NCBI RefSeq assembly: GCF_028372415.1
Contig: NC_092872.1
Coordinates: 394,782,853 to 394,846,852, forward strand
DNA from: Notamacropus eugenii
Lineage: Eukaryota > Chordata > Mammalia > Diprotodontia > Macropodidae
Reading direction: 5' to 3'
Length of the DNA stretch: 64,000 nt
Positions 22,340 to 33,633 of this stretch are shown one piece after another; positions within the stretch are counted from its first letter, which is position 1; every line of letters begins with the position of its first letter. Position numbers and translations under genes: made by a program. The notes beneath the pieces are model-generated. The model saw only the letters and a list, made by a program, of their open reading frames with translations. It was not told the origin of the DNA and ran no database searches.

Positions 22340-23734
22340 AAGTGTTTAAAAGAAATGGAATATTTGAACTATTTTTTTCAAAAAATCCAACTTAACAGAA
22401 CGTGAACTAAAATTCTCAAAGAACAAAATCTCAGAAGATTAAAAATGAACAAGCCATAAAGGAACTGTTAAAAGGAAAGAAAAATAACTAATCCAGAAAG
22501 ATTTTCAGGAAAATGTAATAAAATGTTTGAAGAGGAATGCATACCTATGCTAATAAATTATTTCAAAAATTAAGAAAATATGCTTCTAAATTTCTTCTAT
22601 GAAGCAATCATCATTCTCAGGGAGGGATAGGAAAAAGAAGGGGTACTGTAGACAATACTATCTCTCAGGGTATTACAGTATATTTCTGATGTACTATTCT
22701 GATTTGAATATTTTTTTTAAATTTTCAATAAAAATCCTACTGGAAATACTTCAATGTAACCCCAAAGGTTAAAGGATGAAAGAATACTTCAAAATTGGGA
22801 AAGTTCTTACAGTAATTAATCATATGCATTATTATTCAATAGATGGAGAAAAGTCTTTGACAAAGCATAGCATAAAAAGTAAAATACAAGAAAAAACTAA
22901 GAAATTTTCATAAAAGAAGTATTTCCCTAATACCATAATATATATGCATGTAAATGCATATATGTATGTATATATCAAAAGGTAGTTATGTTTTTGATAG
23001 GGTAGGATCAGAACTATAAAGCAAGAATATTTTCCCATTATATTTTGCTGTAGTTCTAAAAGGGCTCACAAGGGAATTTTGAGGTTAAAGAAAAAAAAAT
23101 GTCTAGAACCTCAAGGAGAAAAATTAACTAAAGTAGGACTGATTAAAAGAAGAATCGTACTTCCAGACTTCCAACAATATTATAAAGCAGTAGTCATAAG
23201 AAACTACTAGGTACTGATTAAAAAAATATGAAAGTACATTAGTGGAACCAAGTAAATCAGCAAGAATTAGAAACAAACTTGACAATGCAGTGTCAGATGA
23301 ATGAAAGAACATATACTACTTTGAGGAGGACTCCTTATTTTATAAGAAATACTGCAATAATTGAAAGCAATTTACAAAAAAAAAAAGATCAACTAATGAC
23401 ATCATATAACAGTAAGTTCCAGGTATATATATATACACTACTTGGTGGGTAACATCACATAAAAGTAGAGGGAAATAGTTGAAAGTATTTTTTAAATCAT
23501 AGTGAGGCAGAGAAGTTGTACCTAAATAAAGAATGTATGTCACAAAATGTAAATCAATAATCAGATTTCTCAAAATTTCAAAGTTTCTGGATGAACAATA
23601 TAAAAACGATAAGAAGGGAAACTGACAATTGGGTAAATAATCTGTATAACAAGTAGTTTTAATCATAGTCTTATACACAACATATCCATAGTAATATCTG
23701 TGTTTGTGATAGCAATGGAAGATATAGAGACAGG
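22340..23734 (+). mobile_element. Old L1 ORF2 relic, part 1
   Basis: Diverged ORF2 sequence runs in order. RT segments appear around 22,790-22,920 ('aatagatggagaaaagtctt' followed by 'tgacaaagcatagc'). Later ORF2 runs from 23,040 to 23,720, with 'ttccagacttccaacaatat' and 'tataaagcagtagtcataag'. It has many stops, and TA repeats interrupt it near 22,935-22,975 and 23,420-23,440. It is older than the 1.35-7.57 kb copy by eye. Confidence 0.8.
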
Positions 23735-23938
23735 AGCTATGATTCTATCTATAGTACAGAAAGCTCCCTCTACAGATCCAGCTCAGTGCCTTCTCTGCAG
23801 TTATAATCTGAGTTACCTAGAGCACTGAGAAGTAAAATGGATTATAGCCAGAAAATGTCTTACGTGAAACCTGAATCCAGGTCTTCTTTCCTCTGAGGTT
23901 GGCTCTTCATCCACTATGTCAAACTGTCTTACAAAGAA
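23735..23938 (-). mobile_element. tRNA-headed CORE-SINE, second subfamily
   Basis: On the plus strand it reads 'aagctccctctacagatcca', then 'cctagagcactgagaagtaa', then 'cctgaatccaggtcttcttt', then 'catccactatgtcaaactgt'. The same antisense order is found at 46.43-46.59 kb. It interrupts the old L1. Confidence 0.8.
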
Positions 23939-24435
23939 ATAGAAATGAAGTAGATGCCCATAGTTTCAAGAGTGGCTAAATAAATTGTAGTGCATGGATA
24001 TAATGTAATGTCACTGTACCATTGGAAATGACAAATACGAAGAATTCAGCGTAATATCAGATGATGTATATGAACAATGGAGAGTGAAACAAACATTACC
24101 AGAAAAAATAAATGAATATATATGTATAGATAGACACACATATATGTATATATACACATACATACACACATACATACATACACACAAAATGACTGGTACA
24201 ATATTAATTTTTAAAAATAGAATTATTATTGTACACTTAAATTATGAGGACCAAGTTTGGTCCCAGACCAGAGAAGAATTGATAATATGCCTCTGCCTTC
24301 CTTCATTGTCCAGGTGATGAACTATAAGTGTGAAATATTGACTATAATCTCAGCGGATTTCGACATGTTGTTTGGTTTTGCTGAACTATTTTAATTTATT
24401 TATTTTTCTCTTTTTGACATTTGTTACAGGGTGGG
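23939..24435 (+). mobile_element. Old L1 relic, part 2 (ORF2 end and 3' UTR)
   Basis: It resumes the L1 after the SINE with 'gagtggctaaataaattgta', matching the ORF2 tail, and continues through TA/CA repeats (24,115-24,188) into 3' UTR sequence with 'tttggttttgctgaact'. Confidence 0.7.
24115..24188 (+). repeat. TA/CA simple repeat
   Basis: Imperfect TATG, TACA and CACA units lie inside the old L1 tail. Confidence 0.85.
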
Positions 24436-24469
24436 AATAAATATATTCAAAAGTGAATCAGATTTAAAA

Positions 24470-24530
24470 AACCTATATGCATATACATGTGTGTATATAC
24501 ATACACACATATATACATATGTATATGAAA
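24470..24530 (+). repeat. TA/CA simple repeat
   Basis: Imperfect ACATATAC-type units. Confidence 0.8.
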
Positions 24531-24544
24531 AGAAAGGAAAGTTA

Positions 24545-24920
24545 TTAGAAAATCCTAGTAATCAGAGATCATTTTCTGCTAGGAAGATTGAGGAAGAATT
24601 CATGGAAAAAGTGGCACCTCATCTGGGCCTTGAAGAAAAGGAAGGATTTTAACCTGCAGAAAGATAAAAGGAATAAGTTACACTTTTGAAGGATGCTCTA
24701 TCTGAGTACACAGAGAAGGAGAAGGCAGATTGAGATCAAGGAATAGTCCATAGGCCAGTTTGACTGGAATTTAAAGTATGTAAGGTAAATGAAAGAAATC
24801 TAGTAGCAGTTTTGAGCTGAATTCTTGAGACCAAAGTCCCTGCTAAAGTCTCTGATAAGTGTTGAAGAACCACTAAAGGTTTTTGAGAAAGGGGAACAAT
24901 TTTTAGAAACTGATGCAAGG
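24545..24920 (+). mobile_element. L2 3' region relic, part 1
   Basis: It shows the L2 3' region pattern with 'gggccttgaagaaaaggaag' and 'gtttgactggaatttaaagt'. It is interrupted by two SINEs and resumes at 25,555. Confidence 0.7.
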
Positions 24921-25130
24921 TACTTGATATATGTTATTTCATTTGGTCCTCACAAGAGGCTTTTGAGGTAGGTGTTATTCTTATTCCTATTTTACAGATA
25001 GGGAAACTAAGGCTGACAGAATTTAAGTGACTTGCCTAATATCACACAGTAGTGTCTGAAGTGGGATGTGCAGTCAGGTGTTAAAGACTTCAAGTCCAGT
25101 AGTAGATCTACTGTACCACCTAACTGCCTC
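24921..25130 (-). mobile_element. MIR-type CORE-SINE
   Basis: Antisense landmarks are 'ttatttcatttggtcctcac', 'cctattttacagatagggaa', 'gaatttaagtgacttgccta' and a terminal 'accacctaactgcct'. Confidence 0.85.
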
Positions 25131-25154
25131 CTTCAGGCCTTTTGTCTGTCAGCC

Positions 25155-25541
25155 TGCCTGTCATCAGGCTAATTCAGACTGAGAGTAACCCACAGGCTTC
25201 CAATCTGTTGGTGAGTTAGAATGATGTCTACCCCAAGCAAGAGAAGATGGACCCTGGTGGAATGGGCAAATGAGAACACTTTGTTTCATTGGCCATGAAG
25301 ACAGCTGAGGCAGGTGTTGTGGAGCACTGGGAGTTTGGTCAGACATTAAAGACTCCAAGGTTACCTACAGCATCCTGGTCCACTACTAGTTGTCCTGACT
25401 TTTGTCTTGTCACTGGACTTTGGTAAATCAGTAAGAGAGAGTGAGGTTGATGCCTTTGTGTAACTCTGCCCTATTTAAATCTTGAGTCAAGACATGACCT
25501 TGTGATGTCATTGGTCCTCTTTGAAAAACAAAGAACAACAT
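25155..25541 (+). mobile_element. RTE-related SINE (MAR4-like), near full length
   Basis: It starts near 'caggctaattcagactgaga' and ends with 'tgatgtcattggtcctcttt' plus 'gaaaaacaaagaacaaca'. The head matches the 5' end of the antisense RTE at 57.85 kb and the tail matches that RTE's 3' end at 55.6 kb. It lies inside an L2 relic. Confidence 0.88.
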
Positions 25542-25554
25542 GTCTCTCTCAATC

Positions 25555-25735
25555 GAAACTACACAGAAGGAAGATTATTTTGGAAGCTGTGTAAACAACT
25601 GATTGGAGAGGGAAGAGACTGGAGGATGAGGGGCCAGTCAGAAGGCTGTTATAATAGCCTAACTGAGAGGTAATGATGGAATCAGTTAGGTTGGTGACAA
25701 CATAAATGGAGAAGAGTGGACATACACTTTAGCAA
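25555..25735 (+). mobile_element. L2 3' region relic, part 2
   Basis: It continues the L2 3' region after the two SINEs with 'gggccagtcagaaggctgtt' and 'ataatagcctaactgagagg'. Confidence 0.75.
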
Positions 25736-28195
25736 TAGAATCACCAACACGTTGCCTATAAATAACTTACTTCACCAGTCAGTGATAATGACTTCCTTGA
25801 CAGGTTTTAGCCCTTAAAAAGATGTACAGATGATGTTCTATGGAAATACTGTATAGTTATTATTTTTAAATTCCTCCCAATTTCCTTTCCCTCACCCAAG
25901 CCTTCAAATTGTATCATGAAAGCCATTAGAGCCTTATCTCTCACACTCCAATTTCTTTGTAAGGTAACATTACAATTGGTGTCTACAAGTCTATTTGCTC
26001 AAAGAAAGTGACTTTGTCAGAATTTTACAGTATGTTTTTAAGTGAAATGAAATACAGGAAGCCACGATTTAGTGTTCCACACTGATCTGCCAACTCGAGT
26101 TCAGATTGGACCTGCCAGCTAACCTCTATTTCTCACCTGTGACTCCCACATATAAATTATAACCATATTGCCACCATATTTATATTATTATTTTTATAGC
26201 TTTCAATTTACAACTCGGGCTGTCCTTGAGAGGGTTCTTGGTGCTTGCTATACTCTCCCTAAGGAGGATACATTGACTGGTGACTCTACGTGTTAGCTTA
26301 GTGAAAATTCAGCCTCTTTGTACTATTTTAAAATTTCCATGAGGCATTGCTGTTCCTCATTGATTATGTACCGAGGATTAATTATACTGTCACCTAATAT
26401 ATTTATATCCCTGGATAGCAAGCATATCGGCTCACTGACTTTAATACGGTTAGTGGTCTCCCTGCAATGGGCCACATTTGTTTTGTAATCTGCATCAGAA
26501 ACACATGTTGCCATTAGGCTGAGTTTCTATCCATCCTGGAAATACTGATTGAATAAGCAAAACTCTAATTTTCTGGCAATTTTTACTCCATGATAGCAAT
26601 TTGATTTTTCTTTTCCTTTTTACTAACTTGACTCCTTTTTGTAGACAATTGAATAAGTATCTTAGCTTCATGTGGATGTAGACACTGACACTTCTTATAC
26701 GTACAGGTGATTAGTTTTCTCCTTTCCCTGCAAGTTATCAGGGAATAAAAAGTAATCTCTTTGACAGGAAACATAGCTGATTCTTTCCCTTTTTTTTTTT
26801 TGAGGAAATTTTCCATTTAGTCCTTAATTCAACACTTTCATCCAAATAATACTCACTTTCCTAACTGTAATTTTTTGGAGAAAGTGACTAACCCCGGAAG
26901 AATTTTGTACTTGAGTTCATTTCCACTGTACTAATTTCATTTGCTACATTTCTTTTGAAGTTGATTGTAATCACTACACACAACATGTCTGCTGTAGGTC
27001 TGGTAGATCCCTGGTGCTTTTCTGTTGTTCTGCAAATAATAGTGACACAATATGGTCCCTTCAATTTCCAAGCTGTTCCTGCAGCTCTCTATAGAAACAA
27101 GCTTTGTTATAATACTTAACATATCTCTAAAATATACAGTCCTCTAACATCTTAAGGACTAATTACCTAACCACAGACCAAGATAACATATAAAATTTGG
27201 TCTCAGAATGGAGTTAGCCCAAGACTCAGTTGTCATTCAAGAAGCTGGAATCTTCTTAACAAAGAGCTAATATCATACAGAAATGTTTTGTTTTTCCCCT
27301 AAGAGTTAACATCATACAAAAATGCCTTTTTCCCCCTGTTCTTTTGCATGCCCTCCACCTCATGGAACCTAATTATCCAATACAAAATCCCACCACTCCA
27401 AAGAAGGGGTGCTATCCTGTAACTCTCTAAGAAGGACAATGAACACTACAAGACTTTCAAGGTTATGCTATCTAATAACGAAAGTTTCCGTGACATGAAC
27501 CTAGCAACACATTTGCTGAGTCTCTCTCACCCGCTGTTTAGAATTTTTTTTTTTATTTTTTGTTTTGTTTTTTTAGTAGTACTAATGGTTTTGAATACTT
27601 GTCAGTGCATGAACTTTTGCGGCTTTGATACCTTCTTCGTGTAGCTGAATTTTAATTAGAACTTTGAGTTATGTGAGGGAAAAACAATTTGCCACTGATT
27701 AAACAAAGCCAGACATGGTACAAAGGGTTAGATCATAGTAATGAAGCAGGGAGATTCAATGTAAGTAAACTTGAAACAGCTTTTGAGAATAAAACAGTAA
27801 AACAAAATGAAATTGGTACTAAACCTGTGACCCTAAGCTATGGATATTAGAACAATTACTCTGGGCTCTTTCTACTGGCTTATTCTTAATGCAATCATCC
27901 AGAAATGTAAAGCTGTTTCATTCTCTTCCAAGATTTTATTTTTTCCAAGGTTAAGACATAAGTCTTTCTATTTGTAATATATTCAGAAGAGAACAATTCA
28001 ACAAGAAGAATTTATCTATCCCAAAACAGAAAAAGTATCTCATTAAACCATGTAAGTTTTTAGATGATATACACATCTAAATTCTGCTGGATTCACACAG
28101 AGTTTTGACAGTATGCAGTAATTGTTGTCCAGATATTTTATAAATGATTTAAAAATTGTGTTTAAAAGTTACCTTCCTGGACAGGTCCATCTAAA
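25736..28195. other. Unassigned, repeat-poor 2.5-kb stretch
   Basis: I recognise no gene, SINE, LINE or LTR here, which is the longest such gap in the window. It holds only short A or T runs (26,791 and 27,547-27,575). Open frames are short and without motifs. It could be old unique DNA or hold regulatory sequence, but nothing in the sequence itself proves this. Confidence 0.5.
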
Positions 28196-28418
28196 TCTCC
28201 CTATGGCCTCTGGCTCTGAAGGAATCCCATCTCCTCCTTGAAGCCTTCCCTGTCTATATCAACCCTTGCTTTCCTTTCATTGAATTCTGAATATATTTGC
28301 AATTTAGGCACCTCTACGTAATGTCTCACCAACACTTCGTCAAGTACATATGAAGTCTTCAAGTTTTTTGTTAGTCTTTCATGAAGGTTGGGGATGGAGG
28401 GAAGCAAAGGGAAAGAGA

Positions 28419-28572
<154 letters not shown>

Positions 28573-28653
28573 TATGACAGCTACTAGCACCTAACTACAA
28601 GAATGTGACATCTAGGTAAACCAGAGACTATACCTCAAGCCTTTGACTTCCTG

Positions 28654-28686
28654 TTTTCTTTCTTTCTTTCTTTCTTTCTTTCTTTT

Positions 28687-28750
<64 letters not shown>

Positions 28751-28759
28751 TTCTTTCCT

Positions 28760-28807
<48 letters not shown>

Positions 28808-28953
28808 TTCTTTCTTTCTTTCTTCCTTCCCTTCCTTCCTTCCTTCCTTCCTTCCTTCCTTCCTTCCTTCCTCCCTCCCTCCCTCCCTCCCTTCCTTCCT
28901 TCCTCTTCCTTCCTTCCTTCCTTCCTTCCTTCCTTTCTTTCTCTCTCTCTCTC

Positions 28954-29043
<90 letters not shown>

Positions 29044-29096
29044 CTTCCTTCCTTCCTTCCTTCCTTCCTTCCTTCCTTCCTTCCTTTCTTTCTTTC
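28654..29096 (+). repeat. 443-nt uninterrupted polypyrimidine tract
   Basis: It is made of TTTC, TTCC, TCCC and CT units, with no purine from 28,654 to 29,096. Long mirror-symmetric TTTC blocks lie on either side of a central TTCC/TCCC block. The long predicted frames across it (Lys/Arg/Glu on the minus strand, Ser/Phe on the plus) are artefacts of the repeat. Confidence 0.97.
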
Positions 29097-29548
29097 ACTT
29101 CTTTGCCTCAGCACAGGTGAACAAAGAGTGATCCTAATAGAAGCATTTATTATAACCTGTCTGGCAACTTTGTGACTTTAAGATAATGGGAACTCCTGGT
29201 TCTGTATATTGGTTGCCGAGAAGAAGGTGCTCCCCAGTATAACTTAAGGGAGGAAAAGACCACCTCTGGGAGGAGATCTCAAGAATTCCCTGGTAAAGAT
29301 ATGAAACTTGAGTGAGTGGGCTCAGTGTAGATGGGACACAAGTTGAAAAACTATAAAAAAGTAGTATATGATGCTTCTCCCTTACTGAACTTCAAACAAA
29401 AGATGGATGATTACTTGTTTTTGAGATGGTGGGGTCAGTAGGCCTTCGAATTTACTCAGCTTTTGCTGGACATCAGAAATTTCCATCCACTCTGTTACTG
29501 CCCTGTCTGATCATGGGGGCCTTACCATTTACTCTGTTTCTCTACTTT
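29097..29548. other. Unassigned non-coding sequence
   Basis: No gene and no named repeat is seen between the pyrimidine tract and the solo LTR. Confidence 0.5.
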
Positions 29549-29554
29549 CTAAAC
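29549..29554 (+). repeat. Left TSD of solo LTR
   Basis: CTAAAC, repeated exactly at 30,158-30,163. Confidence 0.85.
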
Positions 29555-30157
29555 TGCCAGGGCCCTAGAGGCCTGAGGGCTACCCGAGTCTTCCCTTACC
29601 TCTATCGGAGGTCTTCGGCTGGCCAAACCGGATGCTCGTATGAGAGAAAGGACGTTCCAGAGTCGAACAAGGGTTGAGCTTTATTTCAGGGTCTAGTTAC
29701 AAGTGCAGGGGAATTCTTCCTTAGGAGGGAGAGAGAAAGATCTCCCAAGGAGGCAAAGATCTTACAATAAGAGATTGGAAGTAGAAGTGTAAGTGGGGAG
29801 AGAGGGGGGAGGGGAGAGAAGAAAGAGGAAAAGCGGAGCCTTGTGTCCTCACACGTGGCCCCTCCGCCCAAGAGAGCTTTCAGGCTTTCCTGATCCTACT
29901 TAAGCTCTCCAGCCACATAGTTTGCTTCTGAATACCGTGCTGCTAGGTGTGGCCAGATCCGGGACAATCTCGAGGGCGGGGAGAGCTCTCTCCCATCACG
30001 TCTCTCACGGGAAGAGGCGGAAATACACGAGATAGCTCGGTTCACCTCGATTCCCAGTCGTTTTCCTGGGGGGCCTCGTGAGAACTCTAAGATTTAGAAG
30101 TTCCCACCTTTACCCGCCCGAGACTGTCCACATGGAATTGAGCTTCCATCCCCAGCA
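29555..30157 (-). mobile_element. Solo LTR of an endogenous retrovirus, CpG-rich
   Basis: The 603-bp segment begins TG and ends CA on both readings and is flanked by the exact 6-bp duplication CTAAAC. On the minus strand it has an AATAAA signal (29,680-29,685) about 125 bases before its 3' end, as expected for the R region of an LTR. It is far richer in G, C and CpG than its surroundings, which suggests it is fairly young. No internal retroviral sequence flanks it, so it is a solo LTR left by recombination. A 6-bp TSD is usual for beta/ERVK-like integrases, but the class is an inference. Confidence 0.85.
29680..29685 (-). promoter_or_regulatory. LTR polyadenylation signal
   Basis: AATAAA on the minus strand within the solo LTR, followed by a short R/U5 segment. 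Confidence 0.7.
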
Positions 30158-30163
30158 CTAAAC
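30158..30163 (+). repeat. Right TSD of solo LTR
   Basis: CTAAAC, identical to 29,549-29,554. Confidence 0.85.
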
Positions 30164-30179
30164 GATGGGCCTTGCCAGC

Positions 30180-30395
30180 TGCCTATTGCTAAACCTCAAG
30201 GTCTACCAAACCTCTCCATTAGTCCTGTAGCTGAACCTTACTGTATGTATTGTTTCCTCCAGTTAGAATGTGATTTCCTTGATATCAAGGACTGTCTCAT
30301 TTTTCTTTTTTTTTTCTATCTCTACCACTCAGAAACTTCTTGAGAAATAATAAGCACTTAATAAATACTTTTTGTCTTAATTTACTCATTCAAAA
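30180..30395 (+). mobile_element. L2 3' end relic
   Basis: It has 'ccagttagaatgtgatttcc', 'caaggactgtctcatttttc' and 'taagcacttaataaatactt', the usual L2 tail order. Confidence 0.8.
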
Positions 30396-30479
30396 ATTGT
30401 CATCAACTTGCCCAAAACTTCCTAACATTTCTACTTCTTTGACTGTCATCATCCTCTTTGTTACTCAACTTGGAACGGT

Positions 30480-30675
30480 GTGATGGTGTGGAAAGAGTCA
30501 TCTCATTGAAATCAGAAAACTAGGGCTAATATTTTGGCTCTACCATTTACTGATTGTAGACAAATTATTTAACTTCTCTGAATCTTTTCTTTTTCCATCT
30601 GCAAGAATAGGGCATTAGAGTAAATTATCTCTAATGTCCTCTCTAGTTGTGAATACTGATAGTTCTAACATGTGT
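30480..30675 (+). mobile_element. MIR3-type SINE relic
   Basis: It has 'cattgaaatcagaaaactag', 'taacttctctgaatcttttc' and 'ctctaatgtcctctctagtt' in the MIR3 order. Confidence 0.78.
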
Positions 30676-30724
30676 CATATTATATAACATTTATATATAA
30701 CTTTATATAAAAACTACACATACC

Positions 30725-30845
30725 TATACATATAACAATGCGTGTACATATATACACATATACATGCATGTATATACATATACACATACATACATGCATA
30801 TATATGTATGTGTGTGTATATATATATATATATATACACACACAA
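30725..30845 (+). repeat. TATACA-type simple repeat
   Basis: Imperfect TATA, CATA and TGTG units. Confidence 0.88.
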
Positions 30846-31995
30846 TTAAATAAACACAAGACTTATAGGGAAAATGGGGTTTGGGGCACAGCACTCTGCA
30901 ACAGTGGGAATACCACCCCCACTGTGGGATTTAGGTTGCTGACATTGCTAGCTATTTCTCTGTGAGGGACATGGATGAGTAGACAGCCCTGTGACTGGGA
31001 ATGAGAAATTTGATACAGTCTACAAAGTGTACCCAGACACTAGCCCTCCTCTCCTCATTGCCCTATACCTAACTACACAAAATACCAGAACCACTTTCAT
31101 GGAGGCAGAGAACTGACACCAAGGGATTGAATCATGTTTGTGTCTGTTCTGAGGTAGGGGAGAGAGTGCATTGGGAGGTCTCCTGGCCTTCTCTTCCCTT
31201 CTTTGCCTGCCTTTCTAATTCCCTCCTATCACTTTACCCTCCTTTCAATGTTATAAGCCCCTCCACAGTAGTTCTCATTGCATTTTGAGGCAAGGAAGAT
31301 TACCACCACAGCCCATAGAGTTGGAGCCAGACATCTCCTCATCCCATTGGCCCCACGTCATGTAGAGCAAAGCCTCAAGCTTGCTCCACCACCATGATGT
31401 AGTTTTTACAGATGACGAAATGGTACATAAGCAAATGCAACATTTGAATTATGCTCAAACTCTCCCCAATACATCAAGAAGAGAGGAACAAATTTGCATT
31501 TTTGAAACAAAAGCTGTAGCAGAGCTGCATTACTATAGCTTTATTATGTCATAATTTGTACATTGATAATGTAAGCTTTCATACACAGAAATTCTAGAAC
31601 AAGGTAACACCTCAAAAAGTTAACAAGTATAAAGATATGCAGAGAACATAATTTTTGGATTCACAGGATCTCGGATCTCATTTATATGGTATTCTTTCCA
31701 CGTATACAGTTGACAAGTTTTTATTCTTTCTTATCCAATACATTCTGGTTCGCATGACTAGTGCATACATTTATTAAATATATTTTCAAGTTTTTTCTTG
31801 GAAAAAAGAAATACATAGTTTTTCCAGACCTCCTCTCAACTTGATAGTTCAGTAGCCTCACTAATCAAATAAAGCTTTTTTATGACTAGCCTTAGTTGTA
31901 GGAAGCTATATAGTTTTCTCTGTTAGATAGGACTATATATTTAAACCCAGAAGAAAAGTTACAGATCATTGAATGCAACCCTCTGTTTTTGTTAA
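30846..31995. other. Unassigned non-coding sequence
   Basis: No gene is seen. The last 60 bases (31,935-31,990) may be the start of an antisense MIR ('agatcattgaatgcaaccct'). Confidence 0.5.
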
Positions 31996-31997
31996 AG

Positions 31998-32224
31998 AGA
32001 CAGCTAATGGTCCAATGGATAAGGAACTGGGTACAGAATCAAGAAGACCTGAGTTTAAATCTAGCCACTAGCTGTGTGATCCAGGGCAAGTTACTTAACC
32101 CTGTCTGCCTCAGTTTCCTCATCTGTCAAACGAGTTGGAAAAGGAAAAGGCAAAACACGTCAGTCTCTTTACAAAGGGTCATGGAAAGCCAGACTTGACT
32201 GAAAGAACTGAACAAAAACAGCAA
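31998..32224 (+). mobile_element. tRNA-headed CORE-SINE (marsupial type)
   Basis: The head 'cagctaatggtccaatggat' is followed by 'gacctgagtttaaatctagc', 'cttaaccctgtctgcctcag' and the tail 'agccagacttgactgaaaga'. It ends in 'aactgaacaaaaacagcaaa'. Confidence 0.9.
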
Positions 32225-32350
32225 AATGGATATTATAATAGCACATGCCTCAAAGAATGGACATGAGGTTCAAATGACATAATACTTTTAAAAAGAACTT
32301 AGCACAGTGCCTGGGATATAGTAGGTGCTATATAAATTCTTATTCCCTTC
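32225..32350 (+). mobile_element. MIR-type 3' tail fragment
   Basis: It contains 'gaggttcaaatgacataata' and 'cttagcacagtgcctgggat' followed by 'gtaggtgctatataaattct'. Confidence 0.78.
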
Positions 32351-32359
32351 TCCATTTCA

Positions 32360-32470
32360 CTTCTTTTTAAAGATGAGGAAACAGATACTAAGAGATTTAC
32401 CTAGGGTCACACAGTGAGTAAGGGTTTGAGTCCAGATCTTTTTGACTTCCATGTTCAACACTGTATTCAT
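32360..32470 (-). mobile_element. MIR-type SINE fragment
   Basis: Antisense 'aagatgaggaaacagatact' is followed by 'cctagggtcacacagtgagt' and 'gtccagatctttttgacttc'. Confidence 0.78.
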
Positions 32471-33308
32471 TGTGAAACTAGATCTTTTTTGGTTATTAAT
32501 AATGTAAATAAACATCAAGGACCACAGAGTGCTCATAAATGCAATTTATCAAAATTATACTCAATAGTAAATCTTATTTTTTGAATGAATATCTAATAAG
32601 AATACCTAATAAGAATATATAATTTCTATTTTTTTGGAAGGCTCAAGTACTGGATCAACTTATGGTATTGTATCAATCAATCTTGATAACCAGTCCCAGA
32701 AATTTCATTGCATATCATTTCACATCAAGAATTAGACAGGGTTTCAGGTATACTATAAACAATTGCTTAGCATTGAATTTTTTTTTAACACAAAAATGAA
32801 ACTTTTTTTTTTAAACTTGAACATTTGGGAGAATAATCCTTATTACATATATTTATGTTGAATCGTGTGGGGTTTTTTTCCTGCTTTAACTTAAGTCATT
32901 CCTTGTTAGGCCCAAACTGGAATATGAGGTACGGCAACTTTTTCCCTAAAATCTCTTCCTTCTTCTCACATGAACGTAGTTAACTAGATTATTGTTGTTA
33001 TTTATATTACTAAAGCTAAAAATAATAATAATAATAATAATAAATTTAAATAGTAATCTCTTAATATTTCTCTAGATATTTTCAGTTTTCAAGGTGCTTT
33101 TACATAAAATCTCATTTTTTTCTTTTGATGTCAAGTGGAAGTTCACAGCCTAAATTGAATGACATACTAATAATGTAATAAGACTCCAAACTACGTGATG
33201 GAAGAAAAGAATACATAAAATTAAGAGCAGTAAAGGGTCATTGACCAGGCAGGTTTCTGCCAGTCAAAAAAGCAGTGGGGGAAAAGACAGAGAAATTAAA
33301 TAATTGGG
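32471..33308. other. Unassigned sequence with an (AAT)n run
   Basis: No gene is seen. A short perfect AAT run lies at about 33,018-33,042. Confidence 0.5.
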
Positions 33309-33323
33309 TAAATGTCTCACTTT
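33309..33323 (+). repeat. Left TSD of antisense L1
   Basis: The 15-mer 'taaatgtctcacttt' is repeated exactly at 33,619-33,633. Confidence 0.92.
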
Positions 33324-33618
33324 CCCCTCCTCCAAGTTTATTAATTTATTTGTTTTCAGTTTTCAGCAATCACTTCCATACACTCCAAATTTTCTCCCCA
33401 TGTCTCCCCCCCTCCCTCCTCCAGGTGGCATGCATTCTTATATGGGTTCTACACATGCATTCCTATTAAACACATTTTGATATTAGTCATGTTGCACAGA
33501 AGAATTAAAACAAATAGAAGAAACCATGAGAAAAACAAAGCATAATAAAAGAGAAAATAGTCTGATTTATTCTGCCTTCCAACATTATAGTCCTTTCTCT
33601 GGCTTTGGATGGCATTTT
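33324..33618 (-). mobile_element. Antisense L1 3' UTR insertion
   Basis: On the minus strand it is the L1 3' UTR. It starts near 'gccatccaaagccagagaaa', passes 'tgcaacatgactaatatcaa', and ends in an A-rich tail ('aaacaaataaattaataaac') and a short extra purine segment at the left. It is 5'-truncated to about 295 bases and flanked by a perfect 15-bp TSD, so the full insertion is present. Confidence 0.93.
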
Positions 33619-33633
33619 TAAATGTCTCACTTT
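33619..33633 (+). repeat. Right TSD of antisense L1
   Basis: This is an exact copy of 33,309-33,323. Confidence 0.92.
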
